NCBI RefSeq assembly: GCF_900107695.1
Contig: NZ_FNQP01000010.1
Coordinates: 62,001 to 126,000 of the forward strand
Source of the DNA: Thiothrix caldifontis
Lineage (GTDB): Bacteria > Pseudomonadota > Gammaproteobacteria > Thiotrichales > Thiotrichaceae
Direction of reading: 5' to 3'
Length of the DNA stretch: 64,000 bases
In this document: positions 54,906-63,977 of the stretch, one piece after another
How positions within the stretch are numbered: the stretch's first letter is position 1
Layout: each line of letters opens with the position of its first letter
Notes under the pieces: model-generated
The model's database searches: none
What the model saw: the letters and a program-made list of their open reading frames with translations, nothing else
Told to the model about the DNA's origin: nothing
Made by a program: the position numbers and the translations under genes

Positions 54906-55361
54906 TTAGTGCCTACCGGAATGCCCAAAGCCACCTTTGCCACGGTGCGACTGGTCGAAATCGTCGACCTGTTGCAGCGCTACTTGCACCACCGGCACAA
55001 ACACCAGTTGCGCAATGCGTTCGCCCGGTTGAATCGTGAAACTGGCACTGCCCCGATTCCAGCAGGAAATGAACAATTGCCCCTGGTAATCTGAATCAAT
55101 CAAACCAACCAAATTCCCCAATACAATCCCATGCTTATGCCCCAACCCAGAACGTGGCAAGATGACGGCAGCAAGACTAGGGTCGCCGATGTGAATCGCA
55201 ATGCCAGTTGGAATGAGGGTTGTGTCCCCTGCATTTAATTCCAGCGGCACATCCAAACAGGCGCGTAAATCCATTCCCGCTGAGCCAGTGGTGGCGTATG
55301 CGGGTAGCGGAAATTCAGTGCCAATGCGCGGGTCGAGGATTTTGTATTCAATCGTGGTCAT
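54906..55361 (-). CDS. dut: deoxyuridine 5'-triphosphate nucleotidohydrolase
   Basis: Trimeric dUTPase of 151 residues keeping uracil out of DNA. Motifs are in order: AGMDLRA (1), [10 protein letters not shown] (2), [11 protein letters not shown] (3), [13 protein letters not shown] (4) and a C-terminal [10 protein letters not shown] (5). All are intact. It overlaps coaBC by 14 bases, the same dut-coaBC pairing seen in E. coli. Confidence 0.98.
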   Translation of the reverse strand: MTTIEYKILDPRIGTEFPLPAYATTGSAGMDLRACLDVPLELNAGDTTLIPTGIAIHIGDPSLAAVILPRSGLGHKHGIVLGNLVGLIDSDYQGQLFISCWNRGSASFTIQPGERIAQLVFVPVVQVALQQVDDFDQSHRGKGGFGHSGRH

Positions 55362-56571
55362 GTGTCGGTTGCTTCCGTTGCAGGTATTGGGCTGCCACTA
55401 ATTGCATCAAGGCGGTGGCAAGCGCGTGTTTATCCATTTCAGGCAGGGAGGTATGCCCGTCTTTCCACACCACTTCGAGCGCATTGGTGGGTTGGTCGAA
55501 GGCTTTGCCATCCGCCACCGAATTTGCTGCAATCATGTCGAGGTTTTTGCGTTCCAGTTTGCTGCGGGCGTAGGTCATCAGGTCGTGGGTTTCGGCGGCA
55601 AAGCCTACGGTGAACAGGTTCGGGTATGTTTGCTTGATGGTAGCCAAAATATCGGTGGTGCGCTGCATTTCCAGATGAAGGGTTGCCGCGTTCTTTTTGA
55701 TTTTGCGGTCTGCTACGTTAACGGGGGTGTAATCGGCAACGGCAGCGGTGGCAATGAATACATCGGCTTGTTTGGCGGCGTCAAGGGTGGCGTTGAGCAT
55801 GTCCGCAGCCGATTCTGTGATAACGCGGCTAACCCCAGCGGGGCAATCCAGCGCCACATGCCCGGAAACCAGCATAACGTCCGCGCCCATGCTGACCGCT
55901 GCGGATGCGACGGCGTAACCCATTTTGCCGGAACTGCGATTGGTGAGAAAACGTACCGGATCAATCGCTTCGCGGGTGGGGCCTGCGGTGATTAAGACGC
56001 GCACCCCTTGCAGCAATTGATCGGTGGCGCAACAGCTTGCTAATTCGCGCACAATGTCCGCAGGTTCGAGCATTCGCCCCAAGCCGGTATCGCCACAGGC
56101 TTGCACACCTTCAGCCGGACCAAACACCGTCACGCCGCGATGTTGCAAGGTTTGCAGATTGTGTTGGGTGGCGGCATGTTTCCACATTTGCTGATTCATT
56201 GCCGGGGCAACGATGAGGCGGGCAGTGGAGGCAAGGCAAACCGTACTCAACAAATCATCTGCCATGCCCCACGTTAAACGTGCCAAGGTATTGGCGGTGG
56301 CGGGCGCAATCAGAATCACATCGGCCCAGCGTGCCAATTCGATATGCCCCATGCCCATTTCGGCTTGCGGGTCGAGCAATTCGGTATGCACTGGATTGCC
56401 GGACAACGCTTGCAGCGTCAGCGGGGTAATGAACGCTTGAGCGGAAGCTGTCATGCAAACCCGAACGTTAGCACTTTGTTTTACCAACAAACGTACCAGT
56501 TCGGCAGATTTGTAGGCGGCAATACCGCCACTTATCCCTAAAAGGATGTTTTTACCGGGAAGGAATGACAT
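55348..56571 (-). CDS. coaBC: bifunctional phosphopantothenoylcysteine decarboxylase/synthetase
   Basis: Coenzyme A biosynthesis protein of 407 residues. The N-terminal CoaC flavoprotein part has [16 protein letters not shown], active His76 (GMGHIELA), the MNQQMW substrate loop and the catalytic cysteine in [10 protein letters not shown]. The CoaB part begins near 190 ([20 protein letters not shown]) and has [10 protein letters not shown] and the AAVADYTP and KIKK segments. It is divergent from radC with 53 bases between starts. Confidence 0.97.
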   Translation of the reverse strand: MSFLPGKNILLGISGGIAAYKSAELVRLLVKQSANVRVCMTASAQAFITPLTLQALSGNPVHTELLDPQAEMGMGHIELARWADVILIAPATANTLARLTWGMADDLLSTVCLASTARLIVAPAMNQQMWKHAATQHNLQTLQHRGVTVFGPAEGVQACGDTGLGRMLEPADIVRELASCCATDQLLQGVRVLITAGPTREAIDPVRFLTNRSSGKMGYAVASAAVSMGADVMLVSGHVALDCPAGVSRVITESAADMLNATLDAAKQADVFIATAAVADYTPVNVADRKIKKNAATLHLEMQRTTDILATIKQTYPNLFTVGFAAETHDLMTYARSKLERKNLDMIAANSVADGKAFDQPTNALEVVWKDGHTSLPEMDKHALATALMQLVAAQYLQRKQPTHDHD

Positions 56572-56624
56572 AAGATTTGTGTTCTAAACCCTTCAATAAT
56601 ACAAAACAATAAAAGCACAACATT

Positions 56625-57296
56625 ATGGCAATTACCGACTGGCCTCTTGACGAACGTCCCCGCGAAAAGCTGTTATCACGTGGCGCTCAAGCCTTATCTG
56701 ACGCCGAATTACTGGCAATTTTCCTGCGGGTTGGCGTCAAGGGTAAGACGGCGGTAGACCTTTCGCGGGAGCTGTTGCAAACGTTTGGTAGTTTACGTCA
56801 ATTATTTGACGCAGATGCACAAAATTTTTGTGCAACGCACGGTATGGGCGAAGCCAAATACGTGCAACTGCAAGCCGTGTTAGAAATGTCCCGTCGCTAC
56901 TTAAGCGAAAAAATGCGCCGTGGTGACCCGTTGACGGATCCTGATGCAGTACGTTTTTATCTCACTTCTAAGTTACGCGATTACCGTTTCGAGGTGTTCG
57001 CCTGTTTGTTTATGGATACTCGTCACCGCGTGATTCAGTATGAGGAACTGTTCCGAGGGACAATTGATGGTGCAAGTGTACACCCGCGTGAAGTGGTGCG
57101 CCGTGCGCTCTATCACAATGCTGCCGCCGTTATTTTTGCTCACAATCATCCCTCAGGTGTTGCTGAACCGAGTCAAGCCGATGAGCGAATTACCCAAAAG
57201 CTCAAAGATGCCTTGCATTTGATTGATGTACGGGTATTAGATCATTTTGTGATTGGTGACCAAGTTGTATCGTTTGCTGAACGTGGGTTGTTGTAG
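56625..57296 (+). CDS. radC: RadC family JAB/MPN-domain protein
   Basis: Protein of 223 residues. The N-terminal helix-hairpin-helix part (about 1-95) is followed by a JAMM-type metallo domain with H173 and H175 (FAHNHPSG) and D186 (PSQAD). It was once linked to DNA repair, but the real function is unsettled; metalloprotease or nuclease activities have been proposed. It is placed beside coaBC as in many gammaproteobacteria. This is a chromosomal full-length copy, not the short mobile-element type. Confidence 0.95.
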   Translation: MAITDWPLDERPREKLLSRGAQALSDAELLAIFLRVGVKGKTAVDLSRELLQTFGSLRQLFDADAQNFCATHGMGEAKYVQLQAVLEMSRRYLSEKMRRGDPLTDPDAVRFYLTSKLRDYRFEVFACLFMDTRHRVIQYEELFRGTIDGASVHPREVVRRALYHNAAAVIFAHNHPSGVAEPSQADERITQKLKDALHLIDVRVLDHFVIGDQVVSFAERGLL

Positions 57297-57333
57297 AATG
57301 ACGGTTTACCACCATGAAAAAAGGATTCATCCC

Positions 57334-58047
57334 ATGATTACAGCCGAACAGGAAAAACAGGTCAGCGGCACAATGGAGCTGCTGAGTGCTTATATTGCTA
57401 ACCCGCCTTGGGAAGAGTGGATGGTAGAAGTTTTCTCTGATGCCATTGCCTATGCTGCTGAAATGCTGGAGTTGTCTGGTGATGAGGTATTGGACTATCT
57501 GGAAGAAGAACCTTTAGGGCAAATGGTACATTCCCATGTTTTTGAACACTTTGTGACCACCGAAACCAATGAAGACGGTGAAACGGTATTGCAAGAATTC
57601 ATGCGTGCCCGGGTACAGCAAGAGGAAAAGTCGTTTGCGTGCCAATATTTGGAAGCGTTCGCGCGTTCCGAACTCGCCCTGTGGGAAGTTGTGGGTAAGG
57701 TTGGCAAAAAAGTTGAAGTGCGTCGCTTAGGGGTGAGTGAACCAACCGTGTTGGCGCAACTGGATGCCACCAATATTCCTAGCAATATTTGTATCGCTTC
57801 ACGTTTATTGAGTTTGCCTGATAATCAGTACATTTTTAGTTTTGGGATGCTGCCGATTGAGCGCACTGAAGCTGAAGAGATTTTGGCTTACCTAAAGCAA
57901 GTGCGTGCTGAAATGCTGGAAACCGCACAAACAGAAGTGCAAGAGCATGAGGCAGAAGACATTGAGGCGGCGATTACAGAGGAGCTGACTGATGTGATGT
58001 TCCACGAAACACTTACTGCATGGATTGGTCAAGGTTTTGAGAGTTGA
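57334..58047 (+). CDS. hypothetical acidic protein, family not recognised
   Basis: Protein of 237 residues from the ATG at 57334, which has AAGGAT at good spacing; an upstream in-frame extension overlapping radC is rejected. The sequence is strongly acidic and mostly helical, with no signal peptide or membrane segment, so it is probably cytoplasmic. The centre has a beta-rich stretch (VEVRRLGVSEPTVLAQLDAT then QYIFSFGMLPI), and the C-terminal third is a charged helix (EILAYLKQVRAEMLETAQ). I recognise no domain. It follows radC by 37 bases and ends 9 bases before a bidirectional terminator. Confidence 0.75.
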   Translation: MITAEQEKQVSGTMELLSAYIANPPWEEWMVEVFSDAIAYAAEMLELSGDEVLDYLEEEPLGQMVHSHVFEHFVTTETNEDGETVLQEFMRARVQQEEKSFACQYLEAFARSELALWEVVGKVGKKVEVRRLGVSEPTVLAQLDATNIPSNICIASRLLSLPDNQYIFSFGMLPIERTEAEEILAYLKQVRAEMLETAQTEVQEHEAEDIEAAITEELTDVMFHETLTAWIGQGFES

Positions 58048-58051
58048 GCAA

Positions 58052-58197
58052 AGAAAAAAGCCACCTATCAATAGGTGGCTTTAAATGGCTTTTTTAATTT
58101 TAGTGTTGTGTCTGTGTATTAATAGCTTGTCACAACATAATGAGTGCTTGTATTCCTCCTAGCTGGCGTCTATGCGCTTCTCCAGTACAAGCACTGG
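58052..58197 (-). ncRNA. candidate intergenic small RNA downstream of ssb
   Basis: Minus-strand unit of about 145 nt with its own signals. A -10 TATAAT (58203-58208) lies 17 bases from TAGGCA (58226-58231), placing the start near 58196. Three stem-loops follow in order. SL1 is a perfect 10-bp stem (58186-58195 with 58143-58152) and a 33-base loop that has all three GGA triplets of the transcript. SL2 is a perfect 7-bp stem (58131-58137 with 58104-58110). The terminator stem at 58057-58082 is followed by a T run. No convincing protein is encoded. It could instead be the structured 3' end of the ssb mRNA. GGA motifs in a loop recall CsrA-binding RNAs, but three are few and that role is only a guess. 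Confidence 0.5.
58057..58096. terminator. bidirectional rho-independent terminator
   Basis: Stem of 11 bp (58057-58067 with 58072-58082, core AGCCACCTA/TAGGTGGCT) and loop TCAA. On the minus strand a run of T follows directly; on the plus strand six T come at 58090-58095. It separates the acidic hypothetical gene from ssb and the candidate small RNA. Confidence 0.9.
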
Positions 58198-58202
58198 GAA
58201 AG

Positions 58203-58231
58203 ATTATAGGGAGAGGGGACATGCTTGCCTA
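58203..58231 (-). promoter_or_regulatory. candidate promoter of the small RNA downstream of ssb
   Basis: Perfect -10 TATAAT (58203-58208, minus strand), a 17-base spacer and -35 TAGGCA (58226-58231, four of six consensus). The predicted start coincides with the first base of a 10-bp stem-loop. Confidence 0.5.
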
Positions 58232-58276
58232 CTGGCAACTAGGCCAGCTTATACAAGGGTACGCCCTAGATGAACA

Positions 58277-58750
58277 TCAGAATGGGATGTCATCATCAAA
58301 GTCTTCAAAACCACGGTTTGAGTGGCTGTCAGCAGGTGCAGATGCTGGGGTATGACTAGGGGCGCTACTACGTGGTGAGTCTTCGTAGTTGCCTGCTCCC
58401 ATGCCGCCACCGGGGCGTCCCCCCAGCATTTGCATGTCATCGGCGACAATTTCCGTAGTGTAGCGATCCTGACCATCTTGACCCTGCCATTTACGGGTAC
58501 GCAATCTGCCTTCGATGTAAACCTGTTGGCCTTTACGCAGGTATTCACCGGCAATTTCCGCTAACCGGTTGAAAAAGACCACGCGATGCCATTCGGTGAT
58601 TTCTTTTTTCTCACCACTTTGCTTGTCTTTCCATTGTTCGCTGGTGGCGATGCTAACATTGGTAATGGCACCACCGCTGGGCATATATTTGACTTCAGGG
58701 TCTTTGCCCAGTGTGCCGACCAAAATGACTTTGTTGATACCTCGTGCCAT
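58277..58750 (-). CDS. ssb: single-stranded DNA-binding protein
   Basis: SSB of 157 residues. The OB fold occupies about 1-110 ([42 protein letters not shown]). A Gly/Ser/Pro-rich linker follows, and the acidic tip DFDDDIPF at the end is the docking peptide for repair and replication partners. It is 33 bases downstream of the MFS gene on the same strand, as in pseudomonads, where uvrA usually completes the group; uvrA is not seen here. Confidence 0.98.
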   Translation of the reverse strand: MARGINKVILVGTLGKDPEVKYMPSGGAITNVSIATSEQWKDKQSGEKKEITEWHRVVFFNRLAEIAGEYLRKGQQVYIEGRLRTRKWQGQDGQDRYTTEIVADDMQMLGGRPGGGMGAGNYEDSPRSSAPSHTPASAPADSHSNRGFEDFDDDIPF

Positions 58751-58783
58751 GTTCGTTCCTTATGTGAATATTTCTGTAAGATT

Positions 58784-60142
58784 CTACGCTGAAGGGGGGG
58801 AGAATGCATCCAAGGCTGTTTGATCCAGTATGGCTTTCTCAACTTTTAGGTAAGCAATGCACTCATCGACGGCGAGAGCGACTTCTTTGACCCCGGATAC
58901 GGCTAACAGCTCAGCGTGTAAGCGTTGCGGATCTGAAAACAGTAAGGGGTCAAGCCTCAGCAACTTGCTCGTATAGAAGGTGGGTTGGGGCAATTGCAGG
59001 GCAACTAACAGCCATAAGCCGACAATAACGGCACTAAATAAAAAGACACCGGTTGCACCCCAGGTATGATTGACCATGCCTCCCAATGAGCCACCCGCAA
59101 AAATGCCGAGAAATTGTGAGCTGCTGAAAATGCCCATCGCCGTTCCCTTGGTATTGACGTCGGAATATTTAGCGACCAAGGAGGGTTGCACTGCTTCTAA
59201 AAAATTGAAGCCAATAAAAAATAGCCCAAAAGCAAGTAATAACCAACTAATCTGAGCGTGACCCACCGCCATGAGCAGTTCTGCGGCAATTAATGCCGTT
59301 GTGGAACCCAATAAGAGGGGGCGAATCTTGCGTTGCTTTTCAGCCAAAATAATCAAGGGAATAGAAAGTAAAAATGAGCCGATGAAAACGGGTAAATAAA
59401 TTTTCCAATGCTCTGCGGTAGGCAGCCCTAATTCATGCGTAAATAGCGTTGGTAATACCAAAAAGTTGGCGGTCATCACCAAATGTAGGATAAATACGCC
59501 CGCATTCATGCGTAACAAGGCGGTATTGCCGAGTGCAATACCCAAATAGCCTTTGATAATGCCAGCGTCGCGATGCTGGAGGGTGCGAGCAGGTGTGGGA
59601 ATAACAAACATGACCAACACAATGCCCAGTAATGCTAACAGCATGGTGAGCCAGAAAATGCTGGGTACACCACCGACTTGACTGACAATTGGCCCTAGAA
59701 TCATCCCTAGCATAAAAGATACGCCAATGGTTAGACCGATAACCCCCATGGTGCGTATACGGTGTTCTTCACGAATCAAATCAGCCGCAAGTGCCATGGT
59801 TGGTGCTGCAACTGCTCCCATGCCTTGAATCATGCGCCCAATGACGATGAGCCACATGGATTGGGCGAGGGCTGCAACCACACTGCCTGCGGCAAAAATC
59901 AGTAACCCGCCAATAATCACTGGTTTGCGGCCTACTTTATCCGAGAGAATTCCCAGTGGAATCTGAAACACCGCTTGTGACAGGCCGTAAATGCCAATGG
60001 CTAAGCCTGCCAGAAACGGGGTCGAATCCGGCAAGGTTTCCGCATACAGCGCAAACACAGGCAGGATCATAAACAGACCTAACATTCGCACGGCATAAAT
60101 GGCTGCAAGCGAGGCGGTGACACGCCATTCCAGACTATTCAT
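58784..60142 (-). CDS. MFS transporter, YajR-like
   Basis: Twelve-helix major facilitator of 452 residues. The DHA1-type motif A is GILSDKVGRKPVI at about 63-75, and ALAADLIREEHR and GTAMGIFSSSQFLGIFAGGSLGG agree closely with E. coli YajR. As in YajR, a soluble ferredoxin-like YAM domain follows the last helix (about 385-452). The substrate is not established for this group; proton-coupled export is assumed. It precedes ssb in a probable operon. Confidence 0.88.
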   Translation of the reverse strand: MNSLEWRVTASLAAIYAVRMLGLFMILPVFALYAETLPDSTPFLAGLAIGIYGLSQAVFQIPLGILSDKVGRKPVIIGGLLIFAAGSVVAALAQSMWLIVIGRMIQGMGAVAAPTMALAADLIREEHRIRTMGVIGLTIGVSFMLGMILGPIVSQVGGVPSIFWLTMLLALLGIVLVMFVIPTPARTLQHRDAGIIKGYLGIALGNTALLRMNAGVFILHLVMTANFLVLPTLFTHELGLPTAEHWKIYLPVFIGSFLLSIPLIILAEKQRKIRPLLLGSTTALIAAELLMAVGHAQISWLLLAFGLFFIGFNFLEAVQPSLVAKYSDVNTKGTAMGIFSSSQFLGIFAGGSLGGMVNHTWGATGVFLFSAVIVGLWLLVALQLPQPTFYTSKLLRLDPLLFSDPQRLHAELLAVSGVKEVALAVDECIAYLKVEKAILDQTALDAFSPPSA

Positions 60143-60214
60143 AGGTTGGTTAATGCTCTATAAAGACGGGGTAGGGGCATATAGTAGCGGGTTTTGGGTA
60201 GTATGAAACATCCC

Positions 60215-61591
60215 TTACAATTGTTTTGCCTTGAATTTACGCCCTTTGATTTTGCCATTGAGTAAGCAATTGAGTGCTGGTTTGGCGGCACCACGTTCGA
60301 TCGCGACATAGGCGGCGTAATCCAATATATCAATTTTGCCAACCGATTTGCCGTTGATGCCGCTTTCGCCCGTCAATGCACCGAGGATGTCGCCAGGGCG
60401 GATTTTTTCCTTACGTCCTGCTGCAATGCATAAGGTGACGTTGGTAGCTGGTTGTGGGTTTAGGGGAGCCTTAGGCAGAACAGAAATCACGTCGTAATCC
60501 AGCTCAGTTTTTTGTGCAATGCCGATGTCAGCGAGTTTATGGCGCTCCGCATCGGTGAGCAGGTTGAGTGCCATGCCTTCTTTACCTGCACGTCCGGTGC
60601 GCCCGATACGGTGGATGTAAATGTCAGCGTCATGAGGCAACTCGTAATTGATGACGCAGGGCAAATCTTCGATGTCTAAGCCGCGTGCTGCGACGTCAGT
60701 TGCCACCAAAAAATTGAGGCTGTTGTGTTTGAACTGCACGAGTACTTCGTCACGATCGCGTTGTTCCATTTCCCCGTGTAGCGCTTTGACACTGAAACCC
60801 AGTTGGCTCAAATGCTCAGTGATTTCGCGTACTCCGACTTTCATATTGCAGAAAATCACGGCAGAGCGTGGTTTGAAATGTGCTAGTAAAGTTTCCAGTG
60901 CGGGTAGGCGTTCGGTCTTATTGCAGAGGTAGGAGTATTGGTTGATCACGCCAGCAGTGTGTAAGGCTTCGGCTTTGACTTCAACGGGATTACGTTGAAA
61001 TTGTGCACTCAGGCGTTTGATGTCGTCGGGGTAGGTAGCCGAAAACAGCAGCGTTTGGCGGTGTTTCGGGGTGAGGCTGATAATCTTGGCAATGTCTTCC
61101 ATAAAGCCCATTTCCAACATGCGGTCGGCTTCGTCGAGTACCAAGGTGTGGATTTGGTTCAGGTTGATGGTGCGTTTGCCGATGTGGTCGTTGATACGCC
61201 CCGGTGTGCCGACAATGACGTGTGCGCCATGTTCTAAGGAGGCTGCTTGCGGGGCGAGTGGTTGCCCACCGGTTAGCGTTACTACTTTAATGTTGGGTTG
61301 ATAACGCGCTATACGGCGGATTTCGGTGGCGACTTGAGTGCTGAGTTCACGTGTAGGGCAGAGTACTAATGCTTGCGCGGCAAAGTTTTGCGGGTCAAGT
61401 TTTGCCAACAAGGTAATGGCAAAGACGGCGGTTTTACCACTACCAGTTTTTGCTTGTGCAATAAGATCAGCGCCTTGTAGGGCAGGGGGCAGAGCTTTGG
61501 CTTGGATGCCGGTCATGAGTTTATAGCCCAAGTTACCAAGGTTGGCGAGTTGTTGGGTAGGAAGATTCAGATTAGCAAAAGAAGCAGGCAT
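60215..61591 (-). CDS. dbpA: ATP-dependent RNA helicase DbpA
   Basis: DEAD-box helicase of 458 residues acting on hairpin 92 of 23S rRNA in 50S assembly. Motif I is AKTGSGKT at about 47-54, DEAD at 153-156, then SATYP, ARGLDIEDLP and HRIGRTGRAG. The C-terminal 75 residues (LCIAAGRKEKIRPGDILGALTG ... ILDYAAYVAIE) are the DbpA-specific RNA-binding domain, which separates it from other DEAD-box proteins. It is divergent from mnmC with about 41 bases between starts. Confidence 0.96.
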   Translation of the reverse strand: MPASFANLNLPTQQLANLGNLGYKLMTGIQAKALPPALQGADLIAQAKTGSGKTAVFAITLLAKLDPQNFAAQALVLCPTRELSTQVATEIRRIARYQPNIKVVTLTGGQPLAPQAASLEHGAHVIVGTPGRINDHIGKRTINLNQIHTLVLDEADRMLEMGFMEDIAKIISLTPKHRQTLLFSATYPDDIKRLSAQFQRNPVEVKAEALHTAGVINQYSYLCNKTERLPALETLLAHFKPRSAVIFCNMKVGVREITEHLSQLGFSVKALHGEMEQRDRDEVLVQFKHNSLNFLVATDVAARGLDIEDLPCVINYELPHDADIYIHRIGRTGRAGKEGMALNLLTDAERHKLADIGIAQKTELDYDVISVLPKAPLNPQPATNVTLCIAAGRKEKIRPGDILGALTGESGINGKSVGKIDILDYAAYVAIERGAAKPALNCLLNGKIKGRKFKAKQL

Positions 61592-61632
61592 GGGGTGGCT
61601 CTTTGGTAAAAATGAGCATTATACTCCTTCCC

Positions 61633-63534
61633 ATGCAAGAATTAACGCCCGCTCACATCGAACGCGACCCCACGGGTACGCCCTATGCGCCTGCTTTTGC
61701 GGACTGCTACTGTTCCCAGCAAGACGCTTTGGCAGAAACACGCCACGTTTTCTTGCAAGGCAATCAACTGCCGCAACGTTGGCAGGGCTGGCATCAATTT
61801 ACCATTGCTGAGACCGGCTTCGGTACTGGGTTAAACTTTCTCGCCACTTGGCAGGCATGGCAAGCTGATTCACTGCGTTGCGAACGTTTGCATTTTATTT
61901 CCATCGAAAAGCACCCGATTCGCCTCGATACTTTGCGCGAACTGTTGGCCAATCAGCCGGAATTGCAACCCTTCAGTACTGAACTGTTGGCAAACTACCC
62001 GCCATTACTCGCCGGATTCCACCGCTTGAATCTCGCTAATGGGCGCGTCACCCTCACCCTGTGCTTCATGGATGTGCAAGCAGCCCTTGCCGAACTTGTC
62101 GCCCGTGTCGATGCTTGGTATCTGGATGGTTTTGCTCCCGCTCGCAACCCCGCTATGTGGAGTTTGCCTGTGATGCAAGGCATTGCCCAACTCAGCCATG
62201 TCAACACTACCTTGGCAACCTTTAGCGCAGCCAGTGAGGTGCGCCGTACCTTGCAGGTTGCTGGTTTCCATGTCGCCAAATGCAAAGGCTTTGGTAAAAA
62301 GCGTGAAATGCTCACCGCTACACTACCGGAAAGCTGTGTATGCCAACGTGTGGAACCGTGGTTTGCTCTTCCAGCACCTGCCCAGCCCCAGCCTGCTCAT
62401 GCTACGGTTATTGGTGGTGGAATCGCGGGTTGCCAAATGGCATACGCACTGGCGCAACGGGGTTGGCAGGTAACGTTATGGGAACGCCACGCCCGCCTTG
62501 CGACGGAAGCTTCCGGCAACCGTGCGGGGGTATTGACCCCCAAGATGACGGCTGAGGCAAGTTGGGGTGAAACCTTTTATCGCCAAGCCTTTTTGTCTGC
62601 TATTCGCCAAATTCGCCAACTGGAAGCAATGGGACAATACATCGACTGGGCGCAATGCGGCGCATTGCAATTGGCACATGAGCCGCGTGAAGCAGCACGG
62701 CAGCAAGCGCTTCTGGCGCGTGAATTGCCAGTCGACTTTATTCAAATACTGAACCAAGCAGCGGCTTCGGCGGTGGCGGGTATTGCGTTGCCAACGGGGG
62801 CGAGTTATTTCCCGCAAGCAGGGTGGTTGAACCCCGCCAGTTTATGTGCGGCTTTGGTTGCCCATGAGCGTATTGAGGTGCGTACCTTGAGTGCTATGCA
62901 AGCATTACCCGCTAATGGCGTGACGATTATTGCCGGTGGGCGGGAGGTAGATCAGTTTGCAGCCAGTGCTGGTTTGCCGTTTATGCCAGTGATGGGGCAA
63001 ACCAGTGTCGCCGCAGCAACGCCGGATAGTAGCCGCCTGAAAACAACGTTGGGGCATGAAGGCTATTTGACCCCAGCGTTGATGGGGAAGCATATTTTCG
63101 GGGCAACGTTTGTGCGTAATGTGCGCGAGCCAGTGTTAACGGTGGCGGCTAATGCAGTGAATACACAGCAACTGGCGGATTATTTACCTGATTTTGCCGC
63201 CTCACTTGGCACAGTGACAGCGAGTCATGCAGCGATTCGGATGACGACACCCGACCGTTACCCTGTGGTGGGAGCATTGCCGGATCGGGAGTTTTTTCAA
63301 CGAGCGTATGCGGATTTGCGGCATGGCAGAGTGAACCAAGCGTTTCCTCCCGCACGTTATCAGCCGGGGGTGTGGGTGTTGGCCGGTTTCGGTTCGCGTG
63401 GTTTGACGACCAGTGGTTTAGGTGCGGAATTACTGGCGGCGCTGCTGATGGGAGAGCCGCTGCCGTTACAGGCAACCTTGTATGGCAACCTGCATCCGGC
63501 ACGTTTTCTGATTCGTCAGCTTAAGCGTGGTTAG
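61633..63534 (+). CDS. mnmC: bifunctional tRNA wobble-uridine modification enzyme MnmC
   Basis: Protein of about 633 residues converting cmnm5(s2)U34 to mnm5(s2)U34. The N-terminal methyltransferase (MnmC2 part) has FTIAETGFGTGLNFLA and DAWYLDGFAPARNP. The C-terminal FAD oxidoreductase (MnmC1 part) begins at about 260 with VIGGGIAGCQMAYALAQRGW and ends with GLTTSGLGAELLAALL. The ATG at 61633 gives the family N-terminal length, but no Shine-Dalgarno is visible; an ATG at 61612 or TTG at 61603 are alternatives. With mnmH and selD in this window it supplies the mnm5 part of mnm5se2U. Confidence 0.94.
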   Translation: MQELTPAHIERDPTGTPYAPAFADCYCSQQDALAETRHVFLQGNQLPQRWQGWHQFTIAETGFGTGLNFLATWQAWQADSLRCERLHFISIEKHPIRLDTLRELLANQPELQPFSTELLANYPPLLAGFHRLNLANGRVTLTLCFMDVQAALAELVARVDAWYLDGFAPARNPAMWSLPVMQGIAQLSHVNTTLATFSAASEVRRTLQVAGFHVAKCKGFGKKREMLTATLPESCVCQRVEPWFALPAPAQPQPAHATVIGGGIAGCQMAYALAQRGWQVTLWERHARLATEASGNRAGVLTPKMTAEASWGETFYRQAFLSAIRQIRQLEAMGQYIDWAQCGALQLAHEPREAARQQALLARELPVDFIQILNQAAASAVAGIALPTGASYFPQAGWLNPASLCAALVAHERIEVRTLSAMQALPANGVTIIAGGREVDQFAASAGLPFMPVMGQTSVAAATPDSSRLKTTLGHEGYLTPALMGKHIFGATFVRNVREPVLTVAANAVNTQQLADYLPDFAASLGTVTASHAAIRMTTPDRYPVVGALPDREFFQRAYADLRHGRVNQAFPPARYQPGVWVLAGFGSRGLTTSGLGAELLAALLMGEPLPLQATLYGNLHPARFLIRQLKRG

Positions 63535-63977
63535 GGTTGGGACGCTGTGGCAGTTTGTTCTGCGGCACGTATTTTACTGATTTCAGCATCCAATGTTTGA
63601 ATGGTGATTTCGCCTTGTTCCAATTTTTGTTGCAGGTGCTGATTTTCTTGTTCGATGGCTTGCAGTTGTTGTAGGGCTTGTTTTAGGGATTCGCGCATCT
63701 TGTCGTAGTTGTTGCGTTCGTCTGCGCTCAACTTTTTCAAATCATCCGGTGTGAGTTCGGGAATGGTGAGCAGTGGTGGAGGAGTGCTGTTGGTGGGTGG
63801 TAAAACGGGTTCGGCGGCTGTTTTAGTGGGTGCTGGTTCTTTGAAAGGGCTGCTGAGAATCACGGCAGCTTCAGGCGGGGCTTGCAGGGCAGGCATTAGG
63901 TACAGCATGACACCGCCTGTAATCAATAAGATGCTGGCGAGTACGCTTACGACAGTAATGGGGTCTTTAGTGGGCAT
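63531..63977 (-). CDS. hypothetical membrane-anchored coiled-coil protein
   Basis: Protein of 148 residues. One membrane helix lies at about 8-28 (VVSVLASILLITGGVMLYLM), then a Pro/Thr-rich linker (about 30-75) and a coiled coil with heptad pattern (ESLKQALQQLQAIEQENQHLQ) from about 88 to 138. Orientation is probably N-in with an exported coiled coil. This resembles small division- or envelope-associated proteins, but no family is recognised. The 3' end overlaps mnmC by 4 bases in the convergent direction. Confidence 0.75.
   Translation of the reverse strand: MPTKDPITVVSVLASILLITGGVMLYLMPALQAPPEAAVILSSPFKEPAPTKTAAEPVLPPTNSTPPPLLTIPELTPDDLKKLSADERNNYDKMRESLKQALQQLQAIEQENQHLQQKLEQGEITIQTLDAEISKIRAAEQTATASQP

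Noticed and set aside
58140-58355. 71-codon plus-strand frame in the ssb downstream gap
   Set aside because: It runs antisense into ssb, has no ribosome binding site and overlaps the stem-loops of the RNA candidate.
61588-61636. Inverted GCATGGG/CCCATGC around the dbpA-mnmC gap as an operator
   Set aside because: Only 7 bp, and it is explained by both genes having CCC before ATGC at their starts.
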